Origin: Sansalvadorimonas sp965243775
GTDB taxonomy: Bacteria; Pseudomonadota; Gammaproteobacteria; Pseudomonadales; Endozoicomonadaceae
Reading direction: 5' to 3'
Length of the DNA stretch: 64,000 bases
Assembly (NCBI GenBank): GCA_965243775.1
Contig: CBDEWF010000019.1
Span: 1-64,000 of the forward strand
Made by a program: the position numbers and the translations under genes
Notes under the pieces: model-generated
Seen by the model: only the letters and a program-made list of their open reading frames with translations
What the model was told of the DNA's origin: nothing
Databases searched by the model: none
Shown here: positions 45,448 through 53,723 of the stretch, piece after piece
Layout of the letters: each line of letters opens with the position of its first letter
Numbering within the stretch: position 1 is the stretch's first letter

Positions 45448-46877
45448 GCTGAAGCCTCCATCAGTTCACGCACATCGATAAAACGACCAGTGACAGCTGC
45501 TGCCGCAGCCATGGCAGGACTGACAAGGTGGGTTCTTCCACCAAAACCCTGGCGTCCTTCAAAGTTACGGTTGGATGTAGAAGCGCAATGTTCACCCTCA
45601 CCGAGGCGATCGGCATTCATCGCCAGGCACATGGAGCAGCCCGGTTCTCTCCATTCCAGACCAGCCTCAATAAAAATCTGGTCAAGCCCTTCCTCCTCGG
45701 CCTGCTTCTTGACCAGACCGGAACCCGGTACAACCATGGCCTGTTTGATAGTTTCAGCCACCTTACGCCCCTTGACCACAGCTGCAGCTTCACGAAGATC
45801 CTCAATGCGGGAGTTGGTGCAGGAACCAATAAAGATACGGTCCAGCTGAATAGAGGTTAAAGGCTGTCCGGCTTCCAGCCCCATATAGGCCAGAGCATAA
45901 CGAATACCCTCTGCCCTTGTTTCGTCCTGCTCCTGATCAGGATCGGGAACATGACCATCAACGGCTGCAACCATTTCCGGTGATGTGCCCCAGGTTACCT
46001 GTGGTTTTATCTCTTCTGCTGCCAGTTCAACCTCGTGGTCGAAAACAGCATCAACATCGGAGTGCAGGGTCAACCAGTAATCGACGGCGGCTTCCCAGTC
46101 AGAACCCGTTGGCGCACAAGGTCGGCCCTGAACATAGTCAATCGTGGTGCGATCGACTGCCACCAGACCAACCCGGGCACCAGCTTCAATGGCCATATTG
46201 CAGATAGTCATCCGACCTTCCATGGACAGTGACTCTATTGTGCTGCCGGAAAACTCAATGGCACAGCCTGTTCCCCCCGCTGTACCGATTTTACCGATCA
46301 CCGCCAGCACAACATCCTTGGCTGTGACGCCATGTCCGAGGGCACCCTCCACTCTGACACGCATATTCTTCATTTTCCTGGTCACCAGACACTGGGTTGC
46401 CAGAACATGTTCAACTTCTGAAGTCCCAATACCATGGGCCAAAGCACCAAAGGCGCCATGGGTTGCGGTATGGGAATCGCCACAGACTACAGTCATTCCC
46501 GGAAGCGTGGCCCCCTGTTCCGGCCCGACAACATGAACAATCCCCTGGCGGATATCTTTCATGGCATATTGGATAATACCGAACTCATCGCAGTTATCGT
46601 CCAGGGTCTGCACCTGGATACGGGAAACAGGATCCATGATTCCCGCAATCCCCCCCTGCCGTTCGCTGACCGTTGTAGGGACATTGTGGTCAGGGGTCGC
46701 CAGGTTTGCGTTAATCCGCCAGGGCTTGCGCCCAGCAAGGCGTAAACCTTCAAAGGCCTGGGGGGAGGTGACTTCATGGAGCAGCTGACGATCTATATAA
46801 AGAAGGGCAGAACCATCATCCCGGCTTTTTACCAGATGGGCATCCCATAACTTGTCATAGAGCGTTCTTCCTGCCAC
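45444..46877 (-). CDS. leuC: 3-isopropylmalate dehydratase large subunit
   Basis: Aconitase-family iron-sulfur subunit of isopropylmalate isomerase. It has about 477 residues. The cluster cysteines are in VCGDSHTATHGAFGALAHGI, FIGSCTNSRIEDLREAAAVV and EPGCSMCLAMNADRLGEGEH. The GTG at 46877 follows GGAGGT at a short spacing and gives the family start AGRTLYDKLWDAHLV; the frame is open to 46895. It is the first gene of leuC-leuD-leuB-asd. Confidence 0.96.
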   Translation of the reverse strand: MAGRTLYDKLWDAHLVKSRDDGSALLYIDRQLLHEVTSPQAFEGLRLAGRKPWRINANLATPDHNVPTTVSERQGGIAGIMDPVSRIQVQTLDDNCDEFGIIQYAMKDIRQGIVHVVGPEQGATLPGMTVVCGDSHTATHGAFGALAHGIGTSEVEHVLATQCLVTRKMKNMRVRVEGALGHGVTAKDVVLAVIGKIGTAGGTGCAIEFSGSTIESLSMEGRMTICNMAIEAGARVGLVAVDRTTIDYVQGRPCAPTGSDWEAAVDYWLTLHSDVDAVFDHEVELAAEEIKPQVTWGTSPEMVAAVDGHVPDPDQEQDETRAEGIRYALAYMGLEAGQPLTSIQLDRIFIGSCTNSRIEDLREAAAVVKGRKVAETIKQAMVVPGSGLVKKQAEEEGLDQIFIEAGLEWREPGCSMCLAMNADRLGEGEHCASTSNRNFEGRQGFGGRTHLVSPAMAAAAAVTGRFIDVRELMEASA

Positions 46878-47054
46878 AGCACACCTCCTCGGCAACTTTT
46901 CACAGCATGTTTTCTATTTATATGCAAGCATCCTAAGGCAGCTCCAGAAATAACACAAATTCATATTATTCATTTATCGCATAACTTTATGGAATGCATT
47001 AATAACCCCTGTTACTGCTATTGAGCGGTTCCACGCCCAGAAATAAAATACCTG
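46878..47054 (-). promoter_or_regulatory. leuC upstream region
   Basis: No gene. The palindrome CATAAAGTTATG (46980-46991, read on the minus strand) lies about 100 bases before leuC and has a shape typical of LysR-type regulator sites. In many relatives a divergent LysR gene lies here; instead an IS1-family element begins at 47055. The site assignment is tentative. Confidence 0.3.
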
Positions 47055-47907
47055 GGTAGTGGGTCAGATGTGTGTTTGGGCATAAATATCCACTCCGAAT
47101 TCTACTTTATTGATCATTAACCCAATGACAGTATCGTGCATTGTCTCAAGCTTGGAAAAGCAGATAGTTTTTCGGGCCAAACGTTTTATCCAGGTTCTGA
47201 AATTCAGGTTTTTACGCTCAATTTTTTGGGTATTTCTTTTGCCAATTTCATGCTTATCTTCATCCAGATGTCTCTCATAGGCACCCCAGTCATCTGTATA
47301 AAAGCGTTGTATACCAAAGGGCTCAAGAAGAGCTTTCAGCTTCTTAAACACCTTATCTCTTCTCTTGCCAAAAACGTAAGCAAGAACCGTGTTGGTCGCA
47401 TGGTCTATTGCGTACCAAAGCCAGCGCTGGTTAGATTTTTTATCGACAAATGACCACTGCTCATCAAGCTCAGCGGCTTCACAGGCAGGCTCCAGTCGAA
47501 CCTTGTTGTCTGCACTCAGTCCCAAGGCACGGATATTGGGGTTGACCTGCACGAGGTGACTTTCTTTGCGTCGTATAATATTGATAGTTGTCGTTTTACT
47601 GATCTGGAGAACCCGGCTGGTATCCCGAATGCCACTACCGTTAATAGCCATATCGACAACCTGCTTATGAACGCCAGGAGCACACGCTTTGTACCGATAC
47701 TCCAGCATAAAGCTTTTGGTGATGCAGTCTGGATTTTGGCAGAGATAACGTTGCACGCCACGGCGGCTGAAGCCGTATTTTCCAATGTTTGTACTGCTGC
47801 AGCTCGCGCAGCTGACTTCTGTGAGACATACCATACTTTACATAATTGGTATGCGTATTCAATTTGCTATCCGTGTTGTCCCTTAAACACACATCTGACC
47901 CACTACC
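47055..47907 (-). mobile_element. IS1-family insertion sequence
   Basis: A compact 853-bp element bounded by perfect 23-bp inverted repeats, 47055-47077 (GGTAGTGGGTCAGATGTGTG plus TTT) and its complement at 47885-47907. It encodes one transposase. Flanking bases (AATACCTG on the left, CCCTATGC on the right) do not match, so no target duplication is visible. That suggests a deletion or recombination next to the element after insertion. The same terminal repeat is stranded at 25806-25827. Confidence 0.9.
47064..47834 (-). CDS. IS1-family transposase (single ORF)
   Basis: A 256-residue transposase joining the two parts that classical IS1 encodes as InsA and InsB. The N terminus has the zinc-finger (CASC with CQNPDC) and the helix-turn-helix segment (VVDMAINGSGIRDTSRVLQI). 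The C-terminal DDE domain shows LDEQWSFVDKKSNQRWLWYA, YVFGKRRDKVFKKLKALLEP, FYTDDWGAYERHL and KRNTQKIERKNLNFRTWIKR. No frameshift is needed, unlike E. coli IS1, which places it with the single-frame IS1 subgroup. Its stop lies inside the left repeat. All conserved acidic positions appear present, so it could be active. Confidence 0.92.
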   Translation of the reverse strand: MVCLTEVSCASCSSTNIGKYGFSRRGVQRYLCQNPDCITKSFMLEYRYKACAPGVHKQVVDMAINGSGIRDTSRVLQISKTTTINIIRRKESHLVQVNPNIRALGLSADNKVRLEPACEAAELDEQWSFVDKKSNQRWLWYAIDHATNTVLAYVFGKRRDKVFKKLKALLEPFGIQRFYTDDWGAYERHLDEDKHEIGKRNTQKIERKNLNFRTWIKRLARKTICFSKLETMHDTVIGLMINKVEFGVDIYAQTHI

Positions 47908-47910
47908 CCC

Positions 47911-48021
47911 TATGCTTACCTGAAAGAGGTTTTTACCCAGTTGCCTTCCGTGAAATCTATTGAAGATATTGAACAGTTGCTTCCCTGGAATGTTCAGAGC
48001 ATAGAAATCAACCGGGTTTAA
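47911..48021 (+). pseudogene. IS66-family transposase, C-terminal scar
   Basis: Only 36 codons remain, reading YAYLKEVFTQLPSVKSIEDI then EQLLPWNVQS and a stop. This is the characteristic end of IS66 TnpC transposases. The rest is missing, cut at the edge of the IS1-family element three bases away. Confidence 0.8.
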
Positions 48022-48078
48022 AATGGCCCCTGACTGTTCTGCTAACCTTTAAGGCCGGTTTGGTTCAGGGAAGCTGAC

Positions 48079-49902
48079 TTGTTTTCTGGATTGTTAAAGC
48101 CAACATACTTTTGCCTTGTCCTGGTCATTGCCACAGTTCAACTTGCCAGTTCAGGTACAAATAAGCAGGAGAGCTGCGCTCTCGTTTTACCCGCAGGCGA
48201 AGGGGAGACAGAGATTCTCTCAACAGGAGCCATACGCACTCACGCCCCAGCGGCCCACCCACTGGATGATACTTACTGTGTGCCTGTTTCAGGTGAAGGT
48301 TTCGAATGTCGGGGCATTGAAAGTGCATCCCGAATAAGGGTGCCACACCTGGATGATGACACCCTCAAATTGAGTGCTCCAGGATCAGCTTGCACAGCAA
48401 CGTCCCGTTCAGGCACCCCGCCACCTGAAACAGATGAGGTGATCATTGAAAAAGAATCATGGGGTCCACTTAGGATGTCTCTCAATCCTGAGCTACTGGC
48501 CTGGAAAATTCATTGCCAGAGGGTGGTTGAAAAAGAATCATGGGGTCCACTTAGGATGTCTCTCAATCCTGAGCTACTGGCCTGGGAAATTCATTGCCAG
48601 AGGGTGGTTAAAAAAGAACCCTCTGTTACCACTTCCGTTGAAAGTTATCCAGGTTACGACAGTCCTCTCACTCTGGAAGTGGAAATAGTGACGCAAAGTG
48701 AACAAGCTGCAGTATTCAGGAAGAAGCGCAACACCACCTGTGGCTGCGGCCTGTCCTTTGATTCGGTGAGCCTTCTTGAATCCCACCGCCAGGGCAGCTC
48801 GGATGCGCGCTGCAAGGGCAAGCGCAACACCACCTGTGGCTGCAGCCTGTCCTTTGATTCGGCGAGCCTTCTTAACTCCCACCGCCAGGGCAGCACGGAT
48901 GCGCGCTGCAAGGGCAAGCGCAACACCACCTGCGGCTGCGGCCTGTCCTTTGATTCGGCCAGCCTTCTTAACTCCCACCGCCGGGGCAGCACGGATGTGC
49001 GCTGCAAGGGCAAGCGCAACACCACCTGTGGCTGCGGCCTGTCCTTTGATTCGGCGAGCCTTCTTACCTCCCACCGCCAGGGCAGCACGGATGCGCGCTG
49101 CAAGGGCAAGCTGAACACCACCTGTGGCTGCGGCCTGTCCTTTGATTCGGCGAGGCTTCTTAACTCCCACCGCCAGGGCAGCACGGATGCGCGTTGCAAG
49201 GGCAAGCTGAACACCACCTGTGGCTGCGGCCTGTCCTTTGATTCGGTGAACCTTCTTAACTCCCACCGCCAGGGCAGCACGGATGCGCGTTGCAAGGGCA
49301 AGCGCAACACCACCTGTGGCTGCGGCCTGTCCTTTGATTCAGCGAGGCTTCTTGAATCCCACCGCCGGGGCAGCACAGATGCGCGTTGCAAGCGCAACAC
49401 CACCTGTGGCTGCGGCCTGTCCTTTGATTCGACGAGGCTTCTTGAATCCCACCGCCGGGGCAGCACGGATGCGCGCTGCACGGGCAAGCGCAACACCACC
49501 TGTGGCTGCGGCCTGTCCTTTGATTCGGTGAGCCTTCTTAACTCCCACTGCCTAGGCAGCACGGATGCGCGTTGCAAGGGCAAGGGCAAGGGCAATCGCA
49601 ACACCACCTGTGGCTGCGGCCTGTCCTTTGATTCGGTGAACCTTCTTAACTCCCACCGCCAGGGCAGCACGGATGCGCGTTGCAAGGGCAAGCGCAACAC
49701 CACCTGTGGCTGCGGCCTGTCCTTTGATTCGGTGAACCTTCTTAACTCCCACCGCCGGGGCAGCACGGATGTGCGTTGCAAGCGCAACACCACCTGTGGC
49801 TGCGGCCTGTCCTTTGATTCGACGAGGCTTCTTGAATCCCACCGCCGGGGCAGCACGGATGCGCGCTGCAAGGGCAAGCGGAACAAAAGAGGGGGGACAT
49901 AA
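48079..49902 (+). CDS. Exported protein with twelve zinc-finger-like repeats
   Basis: Unrecognised 607-residue protein. The TTG at 48079 follows GGGAAG; no ATG is available upstream. A signal peptide is likely (CLVLVIATVQLASSG). Residues about 124-177 hold a 27-residue unit twice (EKESWGPLRMSLNPELLAW). From about residue 216 to the end, twelve nearly identical 30-36-residue repeats follow the pattern C-x-C-x3-F-x5-L-x2-H-x8-C (TTCGCGLSFDSASLLNSHRQ, then GSTDARC), joined by basic KGKRN linkers. The F-x5-L-x2-H spacing is exactly that of the helix of eukaryotic C2H2 fingers. Differences among repeats concentrate at V/A/T and S/N/R before LL, E/N/T after it, and Q/R after H. The array is very G/C-rich. 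Zinc and nucleic-acid binding are inferred. Confidence 0.8.
   Translation: MFSGLLKPTYFCLVLVIATVQLASSGTNKQESCALVLPAGEGETEILSTGAIRTHAPAAHPLDDTYCVPVSGEGFECRGIESASRIRVPHLDDDTLKLSAPGSACTATSRSGTPPPETDEVIIEKESWGPLRMSLNPELLAWKIHCQRVVEKESWGPLRMSLNPELLAWEIHCQRVVKKEPSVTTSVESYPGYDSPLTLEVEIVTQSEQAAVFRKKRNTTCGCGLSFDSVSLLESHRQGSSDARCKGKRNTTCGCSLSFDSASLLNSHRQGSTDARCKGKRNTTCGCGLSFDSASLLNSHRRGSTDVRCKGKRNTTCGCGLSFDSASLLTSHRQGSTDARCKGKLNTTCGCGLSFDSARLLNSHRQGSTDARCKGKLNTTCGCGLSFDSVNLLNSHRQGSTDARCKGKRNTTCGCGLSFDSARLLESHRRGSTDARCKRNTTCGCGLSFDSTRLLESHRRGSTDARCTGKRNTTCGCGLSFDSVSLLNSHCLGSTDARCKGKGKGNRNTTCGCGLSFDSVNLLNSHRQGSTDARCKGKRNTTCGCGLSFDSVNLLNSHRRGSTDVRCKRNTTCGCGLSFDSTRLLESHRRGSTDARCKGKRNKRGGT
48448..48609. repeat. 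81-bp tandem duplication, two copies
   Basis: Copies 48448-48528 and 48529-48609 differ at only a few bases (for example GGAAAATT against GGGAAATT). The frame is kept, giving two 27-residue units before the finger array. Confidence 0.9.
48724..49884. repeat. Twelve-unit tandem array, about 96-bp period
   Basis: Each unit contains AACACCACCTGTGGCTGCGG and CTGTCCTTTGATTCG. Most units are 96 bp. Units 7 and 11 lack KG codons and unit 9 carries extra KGKG, all in multiples of three. Differences lie mostly in a few codons, so the array is young or kept uniform by recombination. Confidence 0.93.
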
Positions 49903-50183
49903 AAGACTGTATCTATTCCTACAAAAAGGTGATCACAATTTCTCTTTGCAGCTATAACAAATATTAATATACGAAGAGTGTCAAATATTTTTGTGGACAT
50001 AGCGGTACTTGGAAGTACCGTATGAGGTTCATATCAGAGTCAACTTAAGCACAATGGTTGCTGGTATAGTCAGCATCTCTGACTTATTGGTTAAATGCTA
50101 AGAGTATCGACATTCACCAAAGAGGAATTGCATCAGGATTACACCTGATCCAGCAAGACAACCAGATGGGTAGAAATTACCGC
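49903..50183. other. Non-coding gap with a perfect palindrome
   Basis: No gene seen. CGGTACTT-GG-AAGTACCG (50003-50020) is an 8-bp inverted repeat around two bases, extendable by CATA/TATG with one bulge. No T run follows, so it is not a standard terminator. The region may be remnant DNA of the accessory patch. Confidence 0.45.
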
Positions 50184-50427
50184 TTACTCAATATGGGTGC
50201 CACCGTGCTCAGCGGTACAAAATGAATAGGCCGAATAGTAATATTCATCCTCCGTAAATGCCCTCAAATTCAGTTGTCATTTTGAATGGCGCTGCCGTTG
50301 GCCAGAATACAGTTTCGGATGACAGTTCATGGGTTAAGTCAATCCAGTGCCCACCAGATAACCCTTCTTCTGCAGATACCATCAGTGAAGCTAAAAAGAA
50401 ACCTGATCCAGCTAATAATTGCTTCAT
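50184..50427 (-). pseudogene. Cyclase-family (PF04199) metal hydrolase, frameshifted and truncated
   Basis: The first frame from 50427 gives a signal peptide (FFLASLMVSA) and GGHWIDLTHELSSETVFWPT, the start of the cyclase/kynurenine-formamidase-like family. It stops after EGIYGG. In the next frame the sequence resumes as EDEYYYSAYSFCTAEHGGTH and ends one residue later at a stop, so the metal-binding HGGTH motif is present but the remaining two thirds are gone. The frame change lies near 50,248-50,255. Its ATG overlaps the ccmE stop (ATGA), so it was once translated with ccmE. Confidence 0.8.
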
Positions 50428-50861
50428 ATTTTCCGGGCATGCACCTTGTCTACAGCAGCTTTGACTTCTGCAGGCATATAGTCCGGTGAGTGCTTGGCCA
50501 GCAGTTCCGCTGCACAGAACTCACCGTTTGTTTCCAGTTTACCCAGTGCCACTATACCCTGCCCCTCCTGGAACAGATCCGGGAGCAGACCGCTATAGTT
50601 TACCAAGACATCTCCTTCTCCATCGGTAATCTTGAAACGCACTCTCAGGCTGGAGCTATCTCTTTCAACAGAGCCAGGCATAACCAGTCCGCCCCCCCGG
50701 ATAGTTTTTCCCACAGGAGCCTCTCCTGCCACGATCTGTGCCGGTGAATAAAACAGATTGATATTATCCTGCAGTGCTACCAGTGCCAGAGCCACACTGA
50801 TACTAAAGCCACAGAAAATAAATGCCAATGCATAAAGCCGCTGTTTCCGGGCTACTTGCAC
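50424..50861 (-). CDS. ccmE: Cytochrome c maturation heme chaperone CcmE
   Basis: Periplasmic, membrane-anchored carrier that takes heme from CcmCD and gives it to the CcmF heme lyase. It has 145 residues from a GTG at 50861 with GAGAGG upstream. One N-terminal membrane helix (FIFCGFSISVALALVAL) is followed by the OB-fold. Conserved VNYSGLLPDLFQEGQGIVAL leads to the heme-binding histidine H124 and tyrosine Y128 in LLAKHSPDYMPAEV. It is divergent from the nrf genes, which need this pathway. No other ccm genes except a ccmF-like one lie in the window. Confidence 0.93.
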   Translation of the reverse strand: MQVARKQRLYALAFIFCGFSISVALALVALQDNINLFYSPAQIVAGEAPVGKTIRGGGLVMPGSVERDSSSLRVRFKITDGEGDVLVNYSGLLPDLFQEGQGIVALGKLETNGEFCAAELLAKHSPDYMPAEVKAAVDKVHARKI

Positions 50862-51055
50862 AACTGCCTCTCACACTTTCCAAGCTTCTGGAAATATAGA
50901 CGCTTCTCACCCATTAGACATATATCCCGCCCATGGCTTTTTATTGCGCTATAAGACAGCTATCAAGCTTCTCAAATAATAAGTAGCCGACAACTTCAAA
51001 CTAATTAGTCTAAGGCTCTCTCAGACAGGTCATAAAATGTAACTCCAGTCAGTGC

Positions 51056-51069
51056 CTGATAAGCATCAC
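51056..51069 (+). promoter_or_regulatory. FNR/ANR-type site upstream of the nrf genes
   Basis: CTGATAAGCATCAC contains TGAT-N4-ATCA, the core of the FNR consensus TTGAT-N4-ATCAA. A -10-like TATTCT lies at 51090-51095, which puts the site close to -41.5, the normal activating position. This fits oxygen-controlled expression of a nitrite reductase. Confidence 0.55.
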
Positions 51070-51165
51070 TTAAGAGCAATAGAACTCCCTATTCTTTTTT
51101 TGGTTTCGACCACAAGAGGCTTGATTGAGTGATATCGGGCCAAGGTTACCAGAGAGAACAGCTCA

Positions 51166-51774
51166 ATGGCCGTGGTAAAGCAACTGTTAAGTTTTCTGTC
51201 AAAGCCTTCTATTCGCTACTCTGCTGGCGCACTGATCTTAATGGGTGCTGCTGGCGCTGTGATTATCTGGGGTGTGTTCAGCTTCTCCATGAGCGCCACC
51301 AGCACCCAGGAATTCTGTATCAGTTGCCATGAAATGGAGAACCATGCCTATGCCGAGTTCCGGGATACATTTCATTTTCAAAACAGTTCCGGGGTAACGG
51401 CTGAATGTGCTGACTGTCATATCCCCCATGACCCCATCGGAAAGATATTCCGCAAGATTGAGGCTGCACGGGAAGTTTATGGAACCCTGATCGGAAAAAT
51501 TGATACACCGGAGAAGTATGAAGCACACCGGCTGGAAATGGCTGAGCGGGAGTGGCGCAAGATGAAAGCCAATGATTCGGCCAACTGCCGCCACTGTCAC
51601 AGTAACTTTGAGCAAGCTATTCCCCATCAGTATGAGTGGGCCCGGATCAACCACAGCAAGATGATAGCCAATGGCCAGACCTGTATAGACTGCCATAAAG
51701 GTATTGCCCACACCCTGCCCAACCCCAAACTGATGAAGAAGCAAATTCCACCGGCAGAACCTTCTGGATCATAG
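51166..51774 (+). CDS. nrfH: NapC/NirT/NrfH-family tetraheme quinol dehydrogenase
   Basis: Membrane-anchored cytochrome that takes electrons from quinol and passes them to NrfA. It has 202 residues. One membrane helix (about 20-42) is followed by four heme motifs: CISCH (51-55), CADCH (81-85), CRHCH (141-145) and CIDCH (173-177). It is the NapC/NirT type; the symbol nrfH is chosen because nrfA follows, while E. coli uses the soluble NrfB. ATG at 51166. First gene of a three-gene operon with an FNR-like site upstream. Confidence 0.85.
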   Translation: MAVVKQLLSFLSKPSIRYSAGALILMGAAGAVIIWGVFSFSMSATSTQEFCISCHEMENHAYAEFRDTFHFQNSSGVTAECADCHIPHDPIGKIFRKIEAAREVYGTLIGKIDTPEKYEAHRLEMAEREWRKMKANDSANCRHCHSNFEQAIPHQYEWARINHSKMIANGQTCIDCHKGIAHTLPNPKLMKKQIPPAEPSGS

Positions 51775-51812
51775 AAAATCAGTGCCTTGACACCAATCAT
51801 CGGATAACCACC

Positions 51813-53723
51813 ATGACCGCCACTGCAGGAAACTCTATGCTGACAATGGCCTTTACAGCCACAGCCCTGCTTATCCTGCAGCCTTGGATAAAACACAAGT
51901 TGATTAGTCAAAATAAAGTTGTGGGAGTCCTCGCGGGCTGCCAGTTTGCAGCTTTGCTGACTGCTTTGGTTATCCTGATGCTGGCCATGATATATCTTGA
52001 TCTGTCCCTAGCCTATGTCGTGGAACACAACAGTGTACGCCTTCCCTTACATTATCGGATATCCGGTACCTGGGGCGGGCATGAGGGTTCGCTGCTGTTA
52101 TGGACTACGATCTTCTCTGGCTGGAGCCTGTTTTTCTGGTTAACCAGCGGGCATCTTCCTGCACAGCTTCGGTACCACACTCTGGCTGTTACCGCCCTGA
52201 CCAGCCTTGCGTTCCAGTTCCTGCTGTTCCTTAAGCCTCCCTTCTCCATTGTTGCCGAAGGGCTGCCGGATGACGGTAGAGGGCTGAACCCCTTATTGCA
52301 GGACCCGGGACTGGCTATTCACCCTCCATCGCTTTATATGGGGTATGGTGGCATCAGTTTGATCTTTGCCCTAACTCTGGCTGCTCTATGGCTGAAGCTG
52401 CCGGTACAGCAGTGGCTACGGGAGATACAACAGAGATCACTGGCAGCATGGGGCTGGCTGACCCTGGGGATAGCTCTGGGAAGCTGGTGGGCCTACAGGG
52501 AACTGGGATGGGGAGGCTGGTGGTTCTGGGATCCTGTCGAGAATGTTTCACTGATGCCATGGCTGACTCTGACAGCCGTGATTCATGCCGCTATTCTCAG
52601 CAAGCGGGGCGTTCGGGCTGGCAGCACAACCGCAGCTCTGATTATCCTGACCCAGGTACTGATGCTGACTGGACTGTTTATTGTCCGTTCTGGTGTCCTT
52701 GCCTCTGTGCATACTTTTTCCAGTGCGCCGGCACTGGGTGTGTCGATTATCAGCCTGATTACGCTGACTGCCGTTGCTGGCTATCTGGCCACTGTCTTTC
52801 GACCTCCAGTCGATAACAGATCATCGGCAGCGTTTCAGCGGCCAGACATCTTACTGGCGGCTGTGATCATATTACTGCTTTTAGCCAGCCTGACGGTGCT
52901 GTTCGGTACCATATACCCTCTCATTGTTGATACCGTTGGACTGGGCAAAATTTCCGTTGGCCCTGCCTATTTCAACAGTTTCTTTGTTCCGGTTGTTTTG
53001 ACTGCCAGTGCTTTGCTGGCCATCAGCCTTCTATATCGCCGCCTCAGGCAAATGGCGGTGTTCTCTGCCCTGGGTATAGTTTTGGCGAGCATTGTCTGCC
53101 ATCAGGTTCTGGGAAATATGGATGCTGTTACCATTGTTGCTCTGACACTGGCATTTCTTATCTTTGCGGGAAGCTTGCAGGAGGCCATGGACCGGAGTAT
53201 CCGTCCTGGAAATCTTGCCCATATTGGCCTGGCTCTGGCTCTGGCCGGGGGCACCTTGTCGGATCGTGGCAGTTCAGTTTCTGAGCTGCGCATGTGGCCC
53301 TATCAAACAGCCAGACTGGGTGAGTTCGATTTTGAATTCACCGGTACAACTCCAGTGTTCGGCCCTAACTATTTCTCCGATTATGGATTTTTTGATGTAC
53401 ACCGTGATGGGCGACACCTAGGAACAATCAACCCGGAAAAAAGACTGTTCCCCTACTTCGGTCAAGTTATGACTGAGACGGATCAACTCTCAAGCCTGGA
53501 GCAGGATCTTTACATCACTTTGGGTGAGCCGTTTGATGATGGTTCCTGGGCAGTACGCCTGAAAGTCCTTCCCTTTATCAGTCTGCTCTGGCTTGGAGCC
53601 TTCTTCATGGTTCTGGGCAGCAGTCGTATTTCTGCACTTATCACGAGTTGTTTGAGATGGTCGATGTCCCGCCTGCTGCATACAACAGACCCGGGCAATA
53701 CCAAGTCAGGAGAACAGGTATGA
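51813..53723 (+). CDS. CcmF/NrfE-type cytochrome c heme lyase
   Basis: Inner-membrane heme lyase that attaches heme to apocytochromes. It has 636 residues and many membrane segments. The tryptophan-rich heme-handling WWD motif is GWGGWWFWDPVENVSLMPWL; other conserved parts are RISGTWGGHEGSLLLWTTIF and HPPSLYMGYGG. Its place directly before nrfA suggests a dedicated NrfE-like role, for example in attaching the CWTCK heme, but a general CcmF cannot be excluded. It overlaps nrfA by four bases. Confidence 0.9.
   Translation: MTATAGNSMLTMAFTATALLILQPWIKHKLISQNKVVGVLAGCQFAALLTALVILMLAMIYLDLSLAYVVEHNSVRLPLHYRISGTWGGHEGSLLLWTTIFSGWSLFFWLTSGHLPAQLRYHTLAVTALTSLAFQFLLFLKPPFSIVAEGLPDDGRGLNPLLQDPGLAIHPPSLYMGYGGISLIFALTLAALWLKLPVQQWLREIQQRSLAAWGWLTLGIALGSWWAYRELGWGGWWFWDPVENVSLMPWLTLTAVIHAAILSKRGVRAGSTTAALIILTQVLMLTGLFIVRSGVLASVHTFSSAPALGVSIISLITLTAVAGYLATVFRPPVDNRSSAAFQRPDILLAAVIILLLLASLTVLFGTIYPLIVDTVGLGKISVGPAYFNSFFVPVVLTASALLAISLLYRRLRQMAVFSALGIVLASIVCHQVLGNMDAVTIVALTLAFLIFAGSLQEAMDRSIRPGNLAHIGLALALAGGTLSDRGSSVSELRMWPYQTARLGEFDFEFTGTTPVFGPNYFSDYGFFDVHRDGRHLGTINPEKRLFPYFGQVMTETDQLSSLEQDLYITLGEPFDDGSWAVRLKVLPFISLLWLGAFFMVLGSSRISALITSCLRWSMSRLLHTTDPGNTKSGEQV

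Noticed and set aside
47055..47907. Classical IS1 with InsA/InsB frameshift
   Set aside because: The transposase here is one continuous frame, so no frameshift is required.
48724..49884. CRISPR-like array
   Set aside because: Units are about 96 bp without distinct spacers, are coding in one frame, and no cas genes are near.
48654..50000. 448-codon open frame on the minus strand across the repeat array
   Set aside because: The G/C-rich 96-bp repeats lack stops in several frames. The plus-strand frame has the signal peptide, the unique N-terminal region and a meaningful cysteine pattern; the minus frame is a shadow.
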